From: Sphagnum compactum
Lineage: Eukaryota; Bryophyta; Sphagnopsida; Sphagnales
DNA: 64,000 bases
Direction: 5' to 3'
Assembly (NCBI GenBank): GCA_965153455.1
Contig: OZ234503.1
Coordinates: 11,909,118 to 11,973,117 of the forward strand
In this document: one piece after another, positions 11,600 to 24,950 of the stretch
How positions within the stretch are numbered: position 1 is the first letter of the stretch
Layout: each line of letters starts with the position of its first letter
The notes under the pieces: model-generated
Seen by the model: only the letters and a program-made list of their open reading frames with translations
What the model was told of the DNA's origin: nothing
Database searches by the model: none
Made by a program: the position numbers and the translations under genes

Positions 11600-13650
11600 T
11601 GAACTTTTCAAGTCATCTATTCAATTTGTCTAAGTTGTGATTATCTTGGTGTGATCTTGATTTAGATTTTTAATAATATTATCTGTAATATTTTTTATTA
11701 TTATGATATAATTGGTATGATATTTAATTGATTTGGGTTTAATCTGAAATTAATTTTAATTTCATCTCATTTACATTTGAGTGAAAGTTTTGTGTCATAT
11801 ATGTCATATTTCTAATTCACATTCAACCTAAATGTCCATCCCAATCAGTTCTTGGTCCAGATATCAAATCTTCATCAAAATGTAGATGATGATTTGAATC
11901 AGGCTAAGCGTGAATGCCAAGTCAATACTATATTCACATCTTTCATTCATGTAATTTCATCCATAACTTTCCCCACATATGCAATTTTCAATTAATAGAT
12001 AGGTAATAAAAACAGTCCTTACTTATGTGCAAACCATTTACTTACCTATGAAATCTATTTTCTTACCTATCTACTTATACATATGACCTACTTCTTACGA
12101 ATTTTTTAAAAATTTTGGTTCGGTGGTTTTCAGAGTTAGCAGTTCTCACAGAATTTTGAATCATAAATTTTGAAGGGCGGTTCTCACAAGTTGATTCTCA
12201 CAAATCATGGTTTATATATATATATATATATATATACTTTTTTTAAAATAAAAAAAAGGTCCCCCAAAGGGACAATGAAATCTTTGATATGGAAATTTAT
12301 GCTAATATGGTATCCATTGTCCAAATGCCACTAATGTGGTCATTTTCACCCATGAACTAAATTAACAAATTTCACATGGAATTAGTAACAGTTAACATTA
12401 ATTTCTTTGAAACTCTATTAATAATATGGTAATTTCAGTACATTTGGGCCAAAATATTTAAATAAAATTACGTATTCTTTAAATGTTTATACATTTCATT
12501 AAATTACAAACTTTTACAATCTAAAATACTATTATCCAAGTCAACACACCTCATTGTCAAAATAGTTCATGTTTAAAAAATTCAACCATAATATGTAACA
12601 TTTTTCACTTATTATATTCATTATTGAGAAAGAGATTGATAAGATAAATCTAGATAAGAAAAAACAATTATTTTCAAAACTTCGACATATGTTGTAAAAC
12701 AATTTCAAATCTTGGCCATCATCCATTGTCATTATAACCAAAATATTGTCAACATTTAGTTCATTGTAACTAAGGTGCACCTACCTAGGGTGAAGCACAT
12801 TGAATTCCATTAAAACTTCAAAGGTTTGTAAATATGAAAGGATCCATGCGGCCTTGCAAGAGATTTGTCTTACAAAGATGCATAGAACCCATTTTAACAT
12901 GGCTTGGTAACTTTCACAAGACCAATGGAAAGGTTTTCAATCACATGTAATTGATTTATAATTGTGTCAAAGCATTTGTAAGAATAATACTATGAAATAA
13001 CAGAACCCAAAAATATGCTTTCTTATAATCCAAAAGTGGGAAACTATTAGGAAAATGACATTAGCCTAATTTAGTAGATAGCCAACATTAATAGATAGTT
13101 GAAGTGAAGACAGTTGGCCATGGTAGTTTAAGGAAACAATTATAACCAACTAGAGGACAATATATAAAGGGAGATGTTTGGCATTAAGACTTATTCTAAA
13201 TATGATGTGATATTATATGTCTATTGCAATTGAATTTGGAAACTTTAAGTAATTTGTGTGTATGCATGCATGTTTTTGTTTTCTTCAAATATCGATAGTT
13301 AGAAGATTTAGTAGGTTGGGAATGTCGTGAGATTTTTTTCCAAATTAAGAAATTAAAGAAAATGAAAATATGAAATTTCACAAACACTAGTAGAAAAACA
13401 TGGGATTTCAAGGTGTTCAAGTTCGATTGATTGGTTTTATATTATTGTTGAAATGTCCATTTTGACAAGAGGTTCACCATATGAATGGACATTTAGTTTT
13501 TAATTGATCAATTTGACTAATGAGTACCCATTTGATTACCTATAAAACGGGACATCTAATCAAGGTTGGACAACAAAAAAGTTTTTTGGTCAAGATGACC
13601 ATTGGGTTTCTAGTCAAATAAGTCATTTAGTCAAGTTGAACAAACAAAAA
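11600..13650. other. AT-rich intergenic DNA with a (TA)n tract
   Basis: No gene is seen. A pure TA dinucleotide run lies at about 12212-12234. The other frames are short and without motif. Confidence 0.55.
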
Positions 13651-13656
13651 TGACAT

Positions 13657-13927
13657 CCTACCTATGTACCTAGGTACCATCATAGCTACCTACCTAAATA
13701 CCTAGTAGGTAGGTATATAGGTACCATCATAACTACCTACTTAAATTCCTAGTAAGTATGTACATATGTACATACCTAGGTAGGCATCTAACTATTTAGT
13801 AAATAAGTAGGTAGTTACTTAGTAGGTACATAACTACTTAGTAGGTAGGTAGGTAGCTAGTTAATAATATGTACTTAGGTAGGTAGTAGGTTGGTAGTAT
13901 CCTAGGTAGGTAGGTACCTAGGTACCG
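13657..13927. repeat. GGTA/TACC tetranucleotide tract, self-complementary
   Basis: About 270 bases are built from CCTA, TACC, GGTA and TAGG words. The left half is richer in CCTACC and the right half in GGTAGG. Both ends carry the palindrome GGTACCTAGGTACC or close variants. The tract can therefore pair with itself as one large hairpin or as many small ones. It carries no coding frame. Confidence 0.75.
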
Positions 13928-16039
13928 TAAAGGGACCTTAAGTTTTCCAAGTTAGAAAGTTGCTTTTATTGTTCTAACACATGGAGTGTGGAATAATAAA
14001 ATAGATAAGGACCCAACAATGGTAAAGCATAAGGAATATTGGTAAAACTCTATCACTAACTTTTGGTGATCATGTTTGGAATGTTTCCTTCAATTGATCA
14101 ACTTCGTGGAAGAAGTTGAAGTCTATGTGTGTTAAGTTTAAGTTTTTGTCATATTATTACCTTTAATAAATGGGATAACCAAAAAACTTTATATGATTGA
14201 GGCTATTCATGTTAAGAAACTAGGAACGGATATAATAAAAAATCTTATAAATATAGGTGTAGAATTAGTATGTGTTTTTCTAAAGTTATTTTCTCATTGG
14301 GAATTATTTGTTGCAAAATGGTTTAGACAAAAAGAGTATCAAAATGCCTAGGATTAAACAATTAGTATAGAATGGCATTGTTTCTTCTTGGAGAAAATAA
14401 ATTATTAGGAAACATTGTGTATATGACTAGACATTGAAAGGATTTTTATTGACATTAAGAAATCAACCCAAAGATGATTGGTATTCTTTTGTTGACAAAT
14501 TCAAGGCACTACTTCCATACAAGAAATTATTCTTAAAAAACTTCATCATAACACAATAACATAGAACTTGAAGAATTATACTATAACCATTGATGTTTCT
14601 CAATTAATAAATGCTAGGAAATGGCTTTTAGTTGTTGTGTGCATACTAACTTTCACTAGAATTCATTGAATATTAGTAAGCAATCATTTTATTTGTATGA
14701 GTGATCACAACGAATACGAAAAAATTGATATCAATGGACTTGTCAAAAGGTGGATGTCAAAAGATCTTTTTCAAGCATAATACAATGACAATGAAAAGAA
14801 GTATCATCATTTAAATTGGGGAAATGAAATTATCAATTGATTGATATTTTATTTTAAGAAAAAATTTCCACATTGAAATTATGATGAAAAAATCAACATA
14901 TAATTTAGATTTTAATTAAAGAACATTGGAACTTGAAATCAAGGTGGAGGTTGATTTAGGATTTGGTTTATTGCATGTACTTCACATTGTATATCTTTGT
15001 ATGCACTATGCTAATCAATTAGGAATATAGATTGGAGGAAAATAGTGGAAATATCAATAAAATGTTTGTATTAGGGGTTGAACATGTGGTTAACCACTCA
15101 AACCTTTTCACACACACAATGCCAAAAATTGACATCTATGATTACAACAAAATATGTCTAGTGACCAAATTTAGTCACATTGTAAACAAATGTGCTATTT
15201 TAAAATTCTAGATATAAACTTTTAACCATGAATATGATTACATGACTAAACGTCACCTAAAGAATGGTCAATGCAAAGTTACATATTTAATTCATAATTT
15301 GAAGTTAATACTTTTAATTAAGGGACAAATAATTGGAATGTAATAACTATGAAAACAACTTGCAAATAAACATGCACAAATAAATTTCTTCCTTTTAAAT
15401 TTGTTTGACCTAGGATACAATTGTAGTTTGTTTAATTAATAGCCAATGGATTTTTCAAATAAAGGTCCCAAATTTATTATATTTTGTGAATATAATTTTT
15501 TCAATTATGGTTTGTGGCCATTAATTGTAGGAACCTAGCATTTTTGGCTTTTGCATCAAGTTTCATTTGTAGCCAAATATGGCTGTTTCCTCATAGAGGA
15601 TGTTCAACCATTTTCTTTTCATTGTCAATTGGGGCATTAGAGTGTAAAAAAGATAAGACATGTGAAGGGAATGGAACAAAATTAGGGCTAAGGGTTTAGT
15701 TCTAGACCTTAATTCCTTGTTTGTTGCAATAACCCACCTCGTAACCTTGTTCCAAAGAACATAACATCTTGTGCTCTCATGTGCACACTCACTATTGATC
15801 CTCTTGTTTTTATGGTGTAGGGTTTAGTGTACACAAGATCACTCAACACCCTAAAATTTAAGGTTTGGATTTGCATTGTGTTTTTTATGAAAATGGACAT
15901 GCAAAATTGTCAGTGGCCATGGAGGTGAACGTCGTCCTGCTAGATTTTGTGAACAATGACAATGACATTAGAATGTTAGAGCAATTTAATGAGAACTAAT
16001 TGCAACCTTGTTCAATACATAATGTTACGTTGCCAACCT
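13928..16039. other. AT-rich intergenic DNA, no gene seen
   Basis: Several short blocks have the texture of decayed mobile-element coding DNA, but I could not match any to a family. No RNA gene or clean repeat is visible. Confidence 0.5.
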
Positions 16040-18580
16040 TCGTAATGTATGGGGGTGGAAAAGGACAAGATTTCTTCTTATAAATTTTAAACACTTTTAA
16101 CTTTTCTTCAAAATCTAAATCCTATTCAATCAGCTGCACCAAATTGGAAGGTGGTTTACAATCAATTTTAGGATCATTTGGCTAGTTTTTGTTCAGAAAT
16201 ATTAATCTTTTTAAATTTTTTAATTATAAACAACATCTCTTCAAGTTTGTAAGTATCCCTATTAAAGAAAAGTCCTTAGTGTCTTAATTTGTGACCCAAT
16301 AATCCCTAAGATTTGGCAAGCCAAAATAATAATAGTTGGAAACATGGTTTCTATTTTGCCCACCATTGAAGAGGGCACTTGCATTCCTTGGAATCCACTT
16401 GGTACCATTTAAAAATCAACATTTCTTTGGTGACAAGTTCTATTGTTGGGAATTTGTTCAAAATTATCCAAATTAGGTTTGAATATATTGTTCGATCTAC
16501 TAATCCAACTTCAAATTTTTCCATTAGGTGTAAATAATGATAACATCTCATTATGGGTGAAAACATGGTAAAGTATACAAAAAAAGTTGATGAAAAAATA
16601 TCAAGTTTAAAAAGAGGCAATTTTTCATGAAAACACAATAAAGTAGATTCAAATTTTACTTAACTTTCATTTTGAAACTATTAAGTCCTCAATTGGGTTT
16701 ATTGTAATTCAACTACAAAATTTCAAAAACTTTGGAATAATAAAAGTAGGGAATAAGTACATTTGAAATTGACTCGTCAATATGGTGTTCAAACCTACTT
16801 TTTCGTTAGAATTTAATGTAATATACATGTATGAAGTTATAGCATAGAGATCATTATATATTCGAGGGCATCACCAAAAAAACAAATTTACTTTTTCTTT
16901 GGTAGAATATACTTAACACATACTTGAATCAAATCTTACATTGCAAAAAGTAAGTTTTAAAAGCTACTTGCATTTTAAAAAGTTTACTTGAAACCTATTT
17001 TTACAATGCAAATATTAAAAATTAATATGTAATATTGAAGAAGTATCTTGTTATTTATCATTCAACTAAAACAATTGAATGTATAACAATTTGGTGATGA
17101 ATTTTGGTTTTACTTTTTGTTCACTTGACAAGTAGACTAACAAGTACTTTTAGTTGTACATTTTACTATGCTTTCACCCTTATAGCAAAGGATATAATGA
17201 TCATCTATCATATTTTTCAACAATGCTCACCCCTTTTTCACAACCAATAAAAGAAGATATTAGACAAAGGTTTTTAAACCTAGGGTCTAACATTAAACGT
17301 TCATATCTTCTAAAAATATAAAGGAAAGATTATAAAACACCACAAACTTCTTTTTGGATATTGTTAACAAATAAAAATAACTCAAAGGCAATTCCAAATC
17401 ATCATCAATCAAATTAACTAATGGGTTTGTAACTTTTTCCTTACATTTCAAGTACATGGTAATGGCATACTACAACACATTAGACAATAACTAGCGCCAT
17501 GAGACTGGTTCAAAACACATGCATTCACAAGAAGAGAAACTTGACAATCCACAATAATTTGATAAATGTGACAAGTAAGAAGAAGGGACACCTTGCCACT
17601 GATTCTAATAGTATTTTGCCGATTGTAGCAAAGGATAATAGTATCCTTGAATTGTAAGATCTTTTGGAACATAATAATTTTACTAGCATTGAATAATAAT
17701 TTTACTACCATTGAATTTGGGACCAAAATTAAACAAATGTTAATGTATGTATCAAACAATCATAATTAAATAACAAAAAATAAAAATAAAAAAGGGAGAA
17801 AAGTAATTTGTAAAAGATAAAAAATTCACCTTGTTTTCACTGGAATATTCAATTTTTTAGGGCAAATGCTCAAATTTAAACATGCCTTGTTCCAATCCTA
17901 TTTTTGGCCAAATTATACATTTCTACAAATTTGAACAAACATACTTGATAGAAATAAGTCTAAGGGTTTTGCAAACCTTTTCATCAATTGTAGCATATTA
18001 ACACACCATATTGTAGAAAAAACATGGCCAAAAGAAATGTGTTGGAAACTTTCATATAAACCTAAAACTTCACATTTCATAATTCATTTCAAGGTAGTTG
18101 TCATTACAATCAAATTTGACCCTTCATCTTTCACATATGTTGTAATATTTTATCAATCTATATTGGTCAGACAATTTTATCATATTGGTGGTCAAGGTTT
18201 GATCAATAGTCTCCATTGCTGCAAACATCCCAATAGTCATTTGTTTAAACTTCCAATTAAGTCTTAAAACGTTAATCACAAGAGCAAAAATATCATGTGC
18301 ACCTTTGGACATCCATAAGTCAAAACTAGTTATTGCAAATATGCAATCTCGCAATTTTGGTAAAACATATACTTGTTATGTTTTCTCCACCAATTTAAGT
18401 AATATCTCGTGAGAAAATTGTTTTCTAGAAGGGAAGACAACTCAGGGACACATATGTAGAGTTATAAGCTTGAACAAAACACTTTCCACAAATTGCAATG
18501 GCAATTGATTTTTCACAACTAAAAGGCCAAGGTCATGCAAAAAACCTTTTTGCTACTCATCATCCTTTTAAAAAGGATTT
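16040..18580 (-). pseudogene. hAT-type transposase relic, about 2.5 kb
   Basis: The pieces read in order on the minus strand. At about 18530-18350 a block contains LPLQFVESVLF, as in the lead-in of plant BED-zinc-finger hAT proteins. At 18354-18124 comes SFDLWMSKGAHDIFALVIN, the hallmark start of the RNase H-like catalytic core, and KDEGSNL follows at about 18115. At 17660-17440 there is a decayed middle block. At 16440-16070 there is the C-terminal dimerisation segment, with an ECKCPLQWW motif followed by SLIGILTNLKRCCL-like and NLKRLIF-like sequence. Stops and frameshifts occur throughout, so no active transposase can be made. Intact relatives cut and paste hAT elements in the nucleus. No terminal inverted repeats were identified. 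Confidence 0.7.
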
Positions 18581-19730
18581 TTGATAGAAAAATAAAATAA
18601 AATTACACTTCTTGAAACATAAATTGATTTTTTTGCTAATTATTTCTCAAAAGGTCCTCTTATTAGAACATTTTCTTCTTCAATTCTTTGGACAATTATT
18701 GCATTATCACTATCCACATGTTTTTTCAGAGTTGTTAAATTCCATATGTTTTATAATATGTTATAAATCCCTTTTTTATTCTTTTATGTTTGGATTTAAA
18801 ACATGCATAAGACTATTCTAACAAAACGAACATCTATTGATTTGAGGATTTTCAAGATCAACTTCTTTGTTATCATTTATAAAATAAAAAGCCCAACATA
18901 TTGCATTCCTATTATACCCTGTCCATATTTTCCTTTGTACATGCAATGTTTGAAAGTTTTTTTCCATTTCATTTCTTTCATTAGGTTCAGTTATTTCTTG
19001 TGTTGGCTCTCCCCCAGGGCTTTACGTGGCAAATAATTTGTTGCAAGATTTTATTTCATTAAAAAATTGGTTTTATTTGAAAATTGCCATTCAACATTTC
19101 ATTTTTCATATTCCATTCATTTAGACCAATTTCATTTTCACCATCAATTACCATCACATTTTCATTTTGACTCAATTCCGTTTTTCAAAAGATATTAAAT
19201 AGGTTGGAGGAGACATTAAAAATAAATATGAATTTTACCAAAACTATGGGTTTCACATTTAGTTATTTAATCTATCCAAAGAATATCAAACAAAAATTGA
19301 GAAGGCAATTACAAGCAACTAAAGCAATTGTAAGCATTTACAAAATTATTGAAGTAAAATATGTGAAAAAAAGATATTTTAATGTGTGAAAATTTATGTG
19401 CAAATGGGCTCTTGGTCTTGCACATGACACAATACACACAATATGTCAAATAATGAACATTTTTTCTAAAACATGTCTATCTAAAATAAAAATGAATACT
19501 AAATAAACTAAAAACTTGGATTTGAAATCAAATTAGGACAACAAAAATGAAAATAAAATTAGACAATAAAAAAAATGAGAAAAAAAGACTTTCAAAAAAA
19601 CTCTAAAAATTAAAAAGAAAAAAAGAAAAACCTTGTAGTTCAAAAAGAAGCTTGAAATTTGTTTTCTTCCATAGTTGCACACACTTACATAGAAAAATGC
19701 AAAGGGAAATACTAGTTTGGAAACCCAAAA
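18581..19730. other. AT-rich intergenic DNA, no gene seen
   Basis: The sequence is low in complexity and shows no frame with recognisable motifs. Bases 19530-19640 are strongly A-rich and lead into the 34-bp minisatellite. Confidence 0.5.
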
Positions 19731-20365
19731 GACACCAATAAAACATAGCAAGGAAGCACCAATAAGCACCAATAAGCAATAAGAGCACAGAGTAAGGAGG
19801 TGCCAACAAACATTGAGGGTCAAAGAGGTACCTAAGGTGCCAACAAGCAAGGAAATGCATCAAGAAGACGTCGATAAGAACCAACACAACACAACAAAAA
19901 GCCATTGGTGAACACCAACAAAGCACAACAAAGAGGCACTAAGTGAACACCAACAAAGCACAATAAGGAGATGTAAACGAACACCAAAATAGCACAACAA
20001 GGAAACATTGGTGATAGTCAATAGAGCATAGCAAGGAGATGCTGACAAGCACCAATAAAACACACAAGAAGACGTTGACGAGCATCAACATAGCACAACA
20101 AAGAAGTGCCGACAAACATCAACAAAGCAAAATTTAAAGAAGCGTTAACAAGCACCAATAAAACATAGCAAGGAGGAGTCGACAAGCACTGACAAAACAC
20201 AATGTAAAAACACCCACAAGCAACAACAAAGCATAGCAAGGAGGAGGTGATGAGGAACAAGAGCACAAGGAGATGCCAATGAACACCAACAAAACGCAGC
20301 AAGTAGGCAACGATGGGCAACAAGAGCACAATGCGAAAAAACGACGAGCAACAAAAACACAAGAT
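19731..20365. repeat. Degenerate 34-bp minisatellite, about 18-19 units
   Basis: The unit reads approximately GAACACCAACAAAGCACAAC followed by AAGGAGATGCCGAC, and most copies are 33-35 bases long. The best-preserved copies lie between 19915 and 20300. Because 34 is not a multiple of three, the minus strand stays open in several overlapping frames. These give Cys/Leu/Val-rich, membrane-like translations (for example 20362-20018 and 19926-19603) that are by-products of the repeat rather than genes. Confidence 0.8.
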
Positions 20366-22750
20366 TAATTAAAGAAAAAAACAACACTTAAGCACACAAA
20401 CAATCTCTAAACACTCTCCTTATTTGTAAGAGGAGTAAGGAGAGTAGCTCTGCAGCACCTCGGCAATGCAAAGCTTATTTTTTAATTTTTTCTAACCCGA
20501 CCTACCACTACCAGCTACCAAAATACATTTACTGACTAGTGACACCCTGACCCTGCTAGTTTTTAATACCTTCATAGGGTATCAAATTTAAAAAAAAAAA
20601 AAAAGTGGAAGGGTTTCAAATGGGCGGTTCTCAGCCCAGTGAGAACCTCTGGACAGGTCTCGAAAAAGGCATCGTCCTTCATAATACCCTGGGGTATTCA
20701 AGGTGACAACTGGTTTGAAACCCTGACCGGTTCTCACATCTTTTCTGATTCCCGCCCAACACTGGCATCTGGCGCTTGTTCAAGTTTCCTGGTATTAGTG
20801 GAGCATTTCCGAACTTGGGCTCGGAAAAGGTTGGTCATTCATCTGGGTTTGTCAGGGATTTATGTGCTGCATTGTTACAGAATTATATTTATGTGGGCAT
20901 AATAGAAGTTGAAGGGCTGAGTCATATGTGTGTCTTCTGGAATCGGAAACAAGGACTATGATAGCTCATGAGAGTGAACTCGAAGTGTGCTGATCCAATT
21001 GTGCCTTAGAGAGCAGAATCTCGACTGTTGCGGAAATAAAATTTGGCATTTTCTTTGTACAATGCAGATATGTATGCAGGAATTACAGAGGAGATTCAGA
21101 TCACATGGAGATATAAATCAGTGTACTGAAAACTGCTGTATGCCTAACACACAAATTTCCATGTCAATACAATGTCAAGGCATCCCACCTTACCACCAGA
21201 AATTCAATTCTTAGATGATTTCTACTGCCCAACCCAAGCATCATACTGAAGGGCAAACAGAAGACATACCAGAAGCACTAACTGGTCATCTCATGTTACC
21301 TCCTCCTCCTCTCCCCCCCCCCCCTTCTTTCATAAAACCTGCAAGTCAGCTTAACCGAAGGCCATGTCAATTGTGAGAACTTTCAAGCCAAAGTACCATT
21401 TTGGATAAGACTTTTTGATCAATAGCCTCACTGTGATACATTATTGCAAGAATCGAGAATTGCTGCATAGTAAATCTGAATAGTGCACATGCAATTTTGG
21501 TAATGCAGATGAATCCAGATTGTCACCCTCAACAACAAAATTCAGTGCAATGGAGCACATGCATTTGAATCTGCTCAAAAATGAATGCTGACTCCATTTA
21601 TGGTGGAAAACTTTAAACCTGGAAAAGCTCTCATCAGTGGGCTTTCAATTCCCACCAATTTTCACCTGTTGAAATACATTCTCCCTTCTGATATCTCTTC
21701 AGGCTCTCTGAGTCTGCAGATTCTGCTCTTCGATTGAGTGTGAAATGAGCCACTCTTCACTGCCAATGGTACATCTTCATACCAGCATTAAACTGGCATG
21801 AAGTTCAAGTCAGTTCAGTACCCTCATTAACAGTGGACCCAACTATGCATACACTAATTGTGGCAACAGAAGCAGACTCTATCTGCTCTGGGAGAAAGCT
21901 GGGGACATCCATGTTGGAATATCATCTGAGCAAAAATTTCTAACTTTGTGTAATCCTTCTGTCATCAAAGTTCTTAAAGCATGTTTGCTGCAAAGCTTGT
22001 TGTTGGGAGGCTCTTCACCTTCGATCAAAATCTTGTCATGGCAATGGAAATGGATGCAATACCAAGAGGTTCAATTTGGCAGCAAGAGTTGGAGGCTGGT
22101 AGAGACAACCTCCAAAGCAAGGGGCCTTAAGTAAGATGCTTTAAAGGAAGCACCGAGGGGTATGTCAAGTGACGAAATTGGACATTCTAATCTCTCCCTT
22201 ACCGACACATACACTGGTCCCTTATCGTACCCACTACAGTGAGATTGGTGTAATGTATGGAACAGGGACAAAATATCTTGACCGATCAGACATCTGAGAA
22301 GGCATAACCTTTCAGATCGGAGACTCTCAGCACTTGCTCAATCCAGAAACCTCCAATACAGAAACAACATGCAACCCTCTGATAAAGCTCAAATTTTCTT
22401 TGGAACAAAATGTAGAAAACTTCTCTTCGCTAGAGTAATTAAGCTGCAACCCATGTTTTACAATGAAGTTTCATATTGTGTGGAGTGCATACTGAATCCA
22501 TGCATCCACATTTTCAAGCCAAAGTCTGCCTGGAATTGTATGCTACATATTCTCCTTCAAGCTGAGTTACCAGAACCTTAATGTATCAATCAGGTATGAG
22601 TACCTTTTCTTCTTCTTGGTTTGTTTGGTTATCAACTCTTTTATGTTTTGTTAGCTAGCCACCATCATGGCTGAGTATTCCCAGGTACTGCCCGTCTTGT
22701 GTCAGGATCTTGAAGTACCATTGATCATAATACCTTTGACCTCAACCCAT
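20366..22750. other. Intergenic DNA of mixed composition, no gene assigned
   Basis: From about 20600 to 22600 the base composition is less AT-rich than on either side, resembling untranslated or decayed genic sequence. The frames at 20639-20961, 21946-22134 and 22369-22581 (plus) show no motif I can name. Homopolymer runs of A at 20588 and C at 21315 are present. Confidence 0.4.
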
Positions 22751-22756
22751 TGTTGA

Positions 22757-22998
22757 GAGCTGATGAAGTTAGTGGGAGGTTAAATAGGTGGTCATTTCCA
22801 CGCAATTTGCTGATGATGTGCACCAATCATTCATGAGCTGATGAAGTAAGTGGGATGTTTGGGGCTGGTCCATACAAGTTGTTGTTGAACTGCACCAATC
22901 ATTTGTGAGCTAATGAAGTCAGTGGGATGTTTTGTAGCTGATCACTTGAATAGAAGTTCCATACAAGTTTGCTGTTACAAATGTGCCAATCATTAGTG
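22757..22998. repeat. Tandem repeat, three copies of about 72-92 bp
   Basis: GAGCTGATGAAGT or GAGCTAATGAAGT starts copies at 22757, 22835 and 22907. Each is followed by AGTGGGATGTT-like sequence, a CCATACAAGTTTGCTG-like centre in copies two and three, and a TGCACCAATCATT-like end. The copies differ by small indels and substitutions. Confidence 0.65.
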
Positions 22999-22999
22999 C

Positions 23000-24519
23000 A
23001 ACTGTCTCTCCTGTGCAAACCACTCTTCTGTTTTCTTTTTCCTCAAGGATTGGTCTACTATTCTCAAGTCTAATATCTCAATAACCTTACATTATTGAGT
23101 CATCTCTCAATTCTATTTAAGTTGGTGGAGATCAGAGGTAATGAGAATTTCTCACTACTGATGAAGATATGTTGGTATCGGATTCAGTGCACTAGGTAAT
23201 GAAAGTGGGTACTCATTTTATGGGTTTTCTGAAAAATTCCCATAGCCAGATAACAATATCGATGCCGTCAGTGATGCCCACCATGAAGACCAAGACTACC
23301 TAGCACCCTTAACAGAAGTTGAAACTGACTTGACCTTTTTGCAACTGTTATGTTTTAACTACAAGTGAATCTCTTTGTAAGATCCAGATTATAGACTCAA
23401 AAACTTGTTCTCTATCAGAAAGCTCTACTGAAGGCTACTATTTGAGATGGGGTTGTTGGGTTTCTCCCAATTTGAAGCTTGATTGCCAAGTGCACAAAAT
23501 TGAAAAATAAAACCCTGATCAGGACACAATCTATGATGAAGAATCTCACCTCATTCAGGGGGCCACCTTAAGGAAGACAATGAGAGTGCAAGCTGCAAAC
23601 GGTCAATGCTCCTATTTGCAATGAAATCACCCAAATATTATAATTAGTACCCACTTAAAGTTAATTCAAAATTTGAAAATTTTAAGGTTAATTACCATTC
23701 ATCCTTTGTGAAATATATTTGGATGCAATACTAAAAATGATTTTGAAAGACCCAAAATTGAATGTAGTCAATTTTCCTTTTTGACTACATTATTGGCAAA
23801 TGCTTTGGCTTCAACAAATGGACTATTTGCTTTAATCCTTCCATGATTGTTGAAAAGTTATTTCAAAGTCTACAACTTTTCCTTTGAGAGTTCCTAAATC
23901 AAAATGGGAATGAATGTTCAAGACTCTAAAGCTTGGGAGTCTTGAGAATTTGTCATTTTAATGGAGTCTACATTGTCAATCACAAAGTATATTGGAGCAT
24001 TAAAAAATGGTGACTACTTCAAGGTTAAGTGCAAAGTTAGGGTTGTTTAGGACTTTAGAGCTTGGGAGGAAAATGGTGACTCCAGCTTCCAAGTCCAAGT
24101 TGTTCTATGTTTCATGACTTTGGGTTGGCCATGATTTGTTTATGCATCTTTTTGGTTCCAATTTGCACTAACCACCTTTTTTTTGGTTTGTGTAAATTGA
24201 TTTCACCTTGAAATCAAGCTTATGAATTCATCATAATTTGATTTCAAAGTTCCCATACCTTCTTTTTTGTGGGAGTTGAAGAAAACACATGCCAGGTAAT
24301 TTGCATTCCATTGCAAAATTAATAATTGATGGTTGCTTTACCCCTAATACACTTGAAAAACTTAGAAATGCATCATCTTAAACCAAGTTATACATTTTTG
24401 CAAATCTACTTAGATGGTAGACTTTCAATATAAACATATTAAAAACCTTTAGAAAAATTCTCACTTGTATTAGTTGCATGTTGACATGTTTTATGAAAAG
24501 CCATTGTCAATAAAAATTC
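23000..24519. other. Intergenic DNA, no gene seen
   Basis: No supported frame, RNA gene or repeat. The right part may be the decayed continuation of the neighbouring transposase relic, but I could not match it. Confidence 0.5.
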
Positions 24520-24950
24520 ACTAAAATTTCATTTATGAACTAAATTTTTTCGAATTAACAACATACTTAAAAGGTGTTATTGTAGAGTTAAAATTGGAAT
24601 CCTCATCTTTCAAATCTGCAATTATATTTTTCTTTAATCCATTTTTGAAAAAAACGTTTGCTATATTTTTTACCAATTTTTGATTTAATGTTTCAATTGC
24701 ATCAAATGATCCAATAATGATATGCATGCCAATTAATACCCAAAAAGTTTACAACAAGGTCAAAGTTATTATGTGCATGCTTGGACATCCAAAAATCCAA
24801 CTAGCAATGGTAGAATAACGTTGCTCATTGAAATTCACAAAAGATTAATATGTTTTGTCTTTTCAACCATGTCTAGTAATTACAACGTTGAATTTTTTTT
24901 TGAAAAGAAAACATAACATGAAACCAAAAAGGAAGAAAAGACTATTAATG
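24520..24950 (-). pseudogene. Second hAT-type transposase relic, catalytic-core fragment
   Basis: Minus-strand frames carry FWMSKHAHNNFDLVVNFLGI, a decayed match to the FDLWMSKGAHDIFALVIN signature of the relic at 16-18.6 kb. The next block is GSFDAIETLNQKLVKNIANV and then DLKDEDSNFNS, which parallels the KDEGSNL segment. Upstream on the same strand, a FSFQKK-like stretch resembles the preceding family segment. Frameshifts and a stop interrupt it. The N- and C-terminal parts were not found, so this is a truncated or deeply eroded copy of the same family. Confidence 0.6.

Noticed and set aside
14040-15000. Possible additional transposase or retroelement coding relic
   Set aside because: Translated pieces in all frames gave no order of motifs that matched a known family.
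19731-20365. CRISPR-like array because of regularly spaced 34-bp units
   Set aside because: The units are contiguous and degenerate with no unique spacers, and the genome is a plant nuclear genome. It is a minisatellite.
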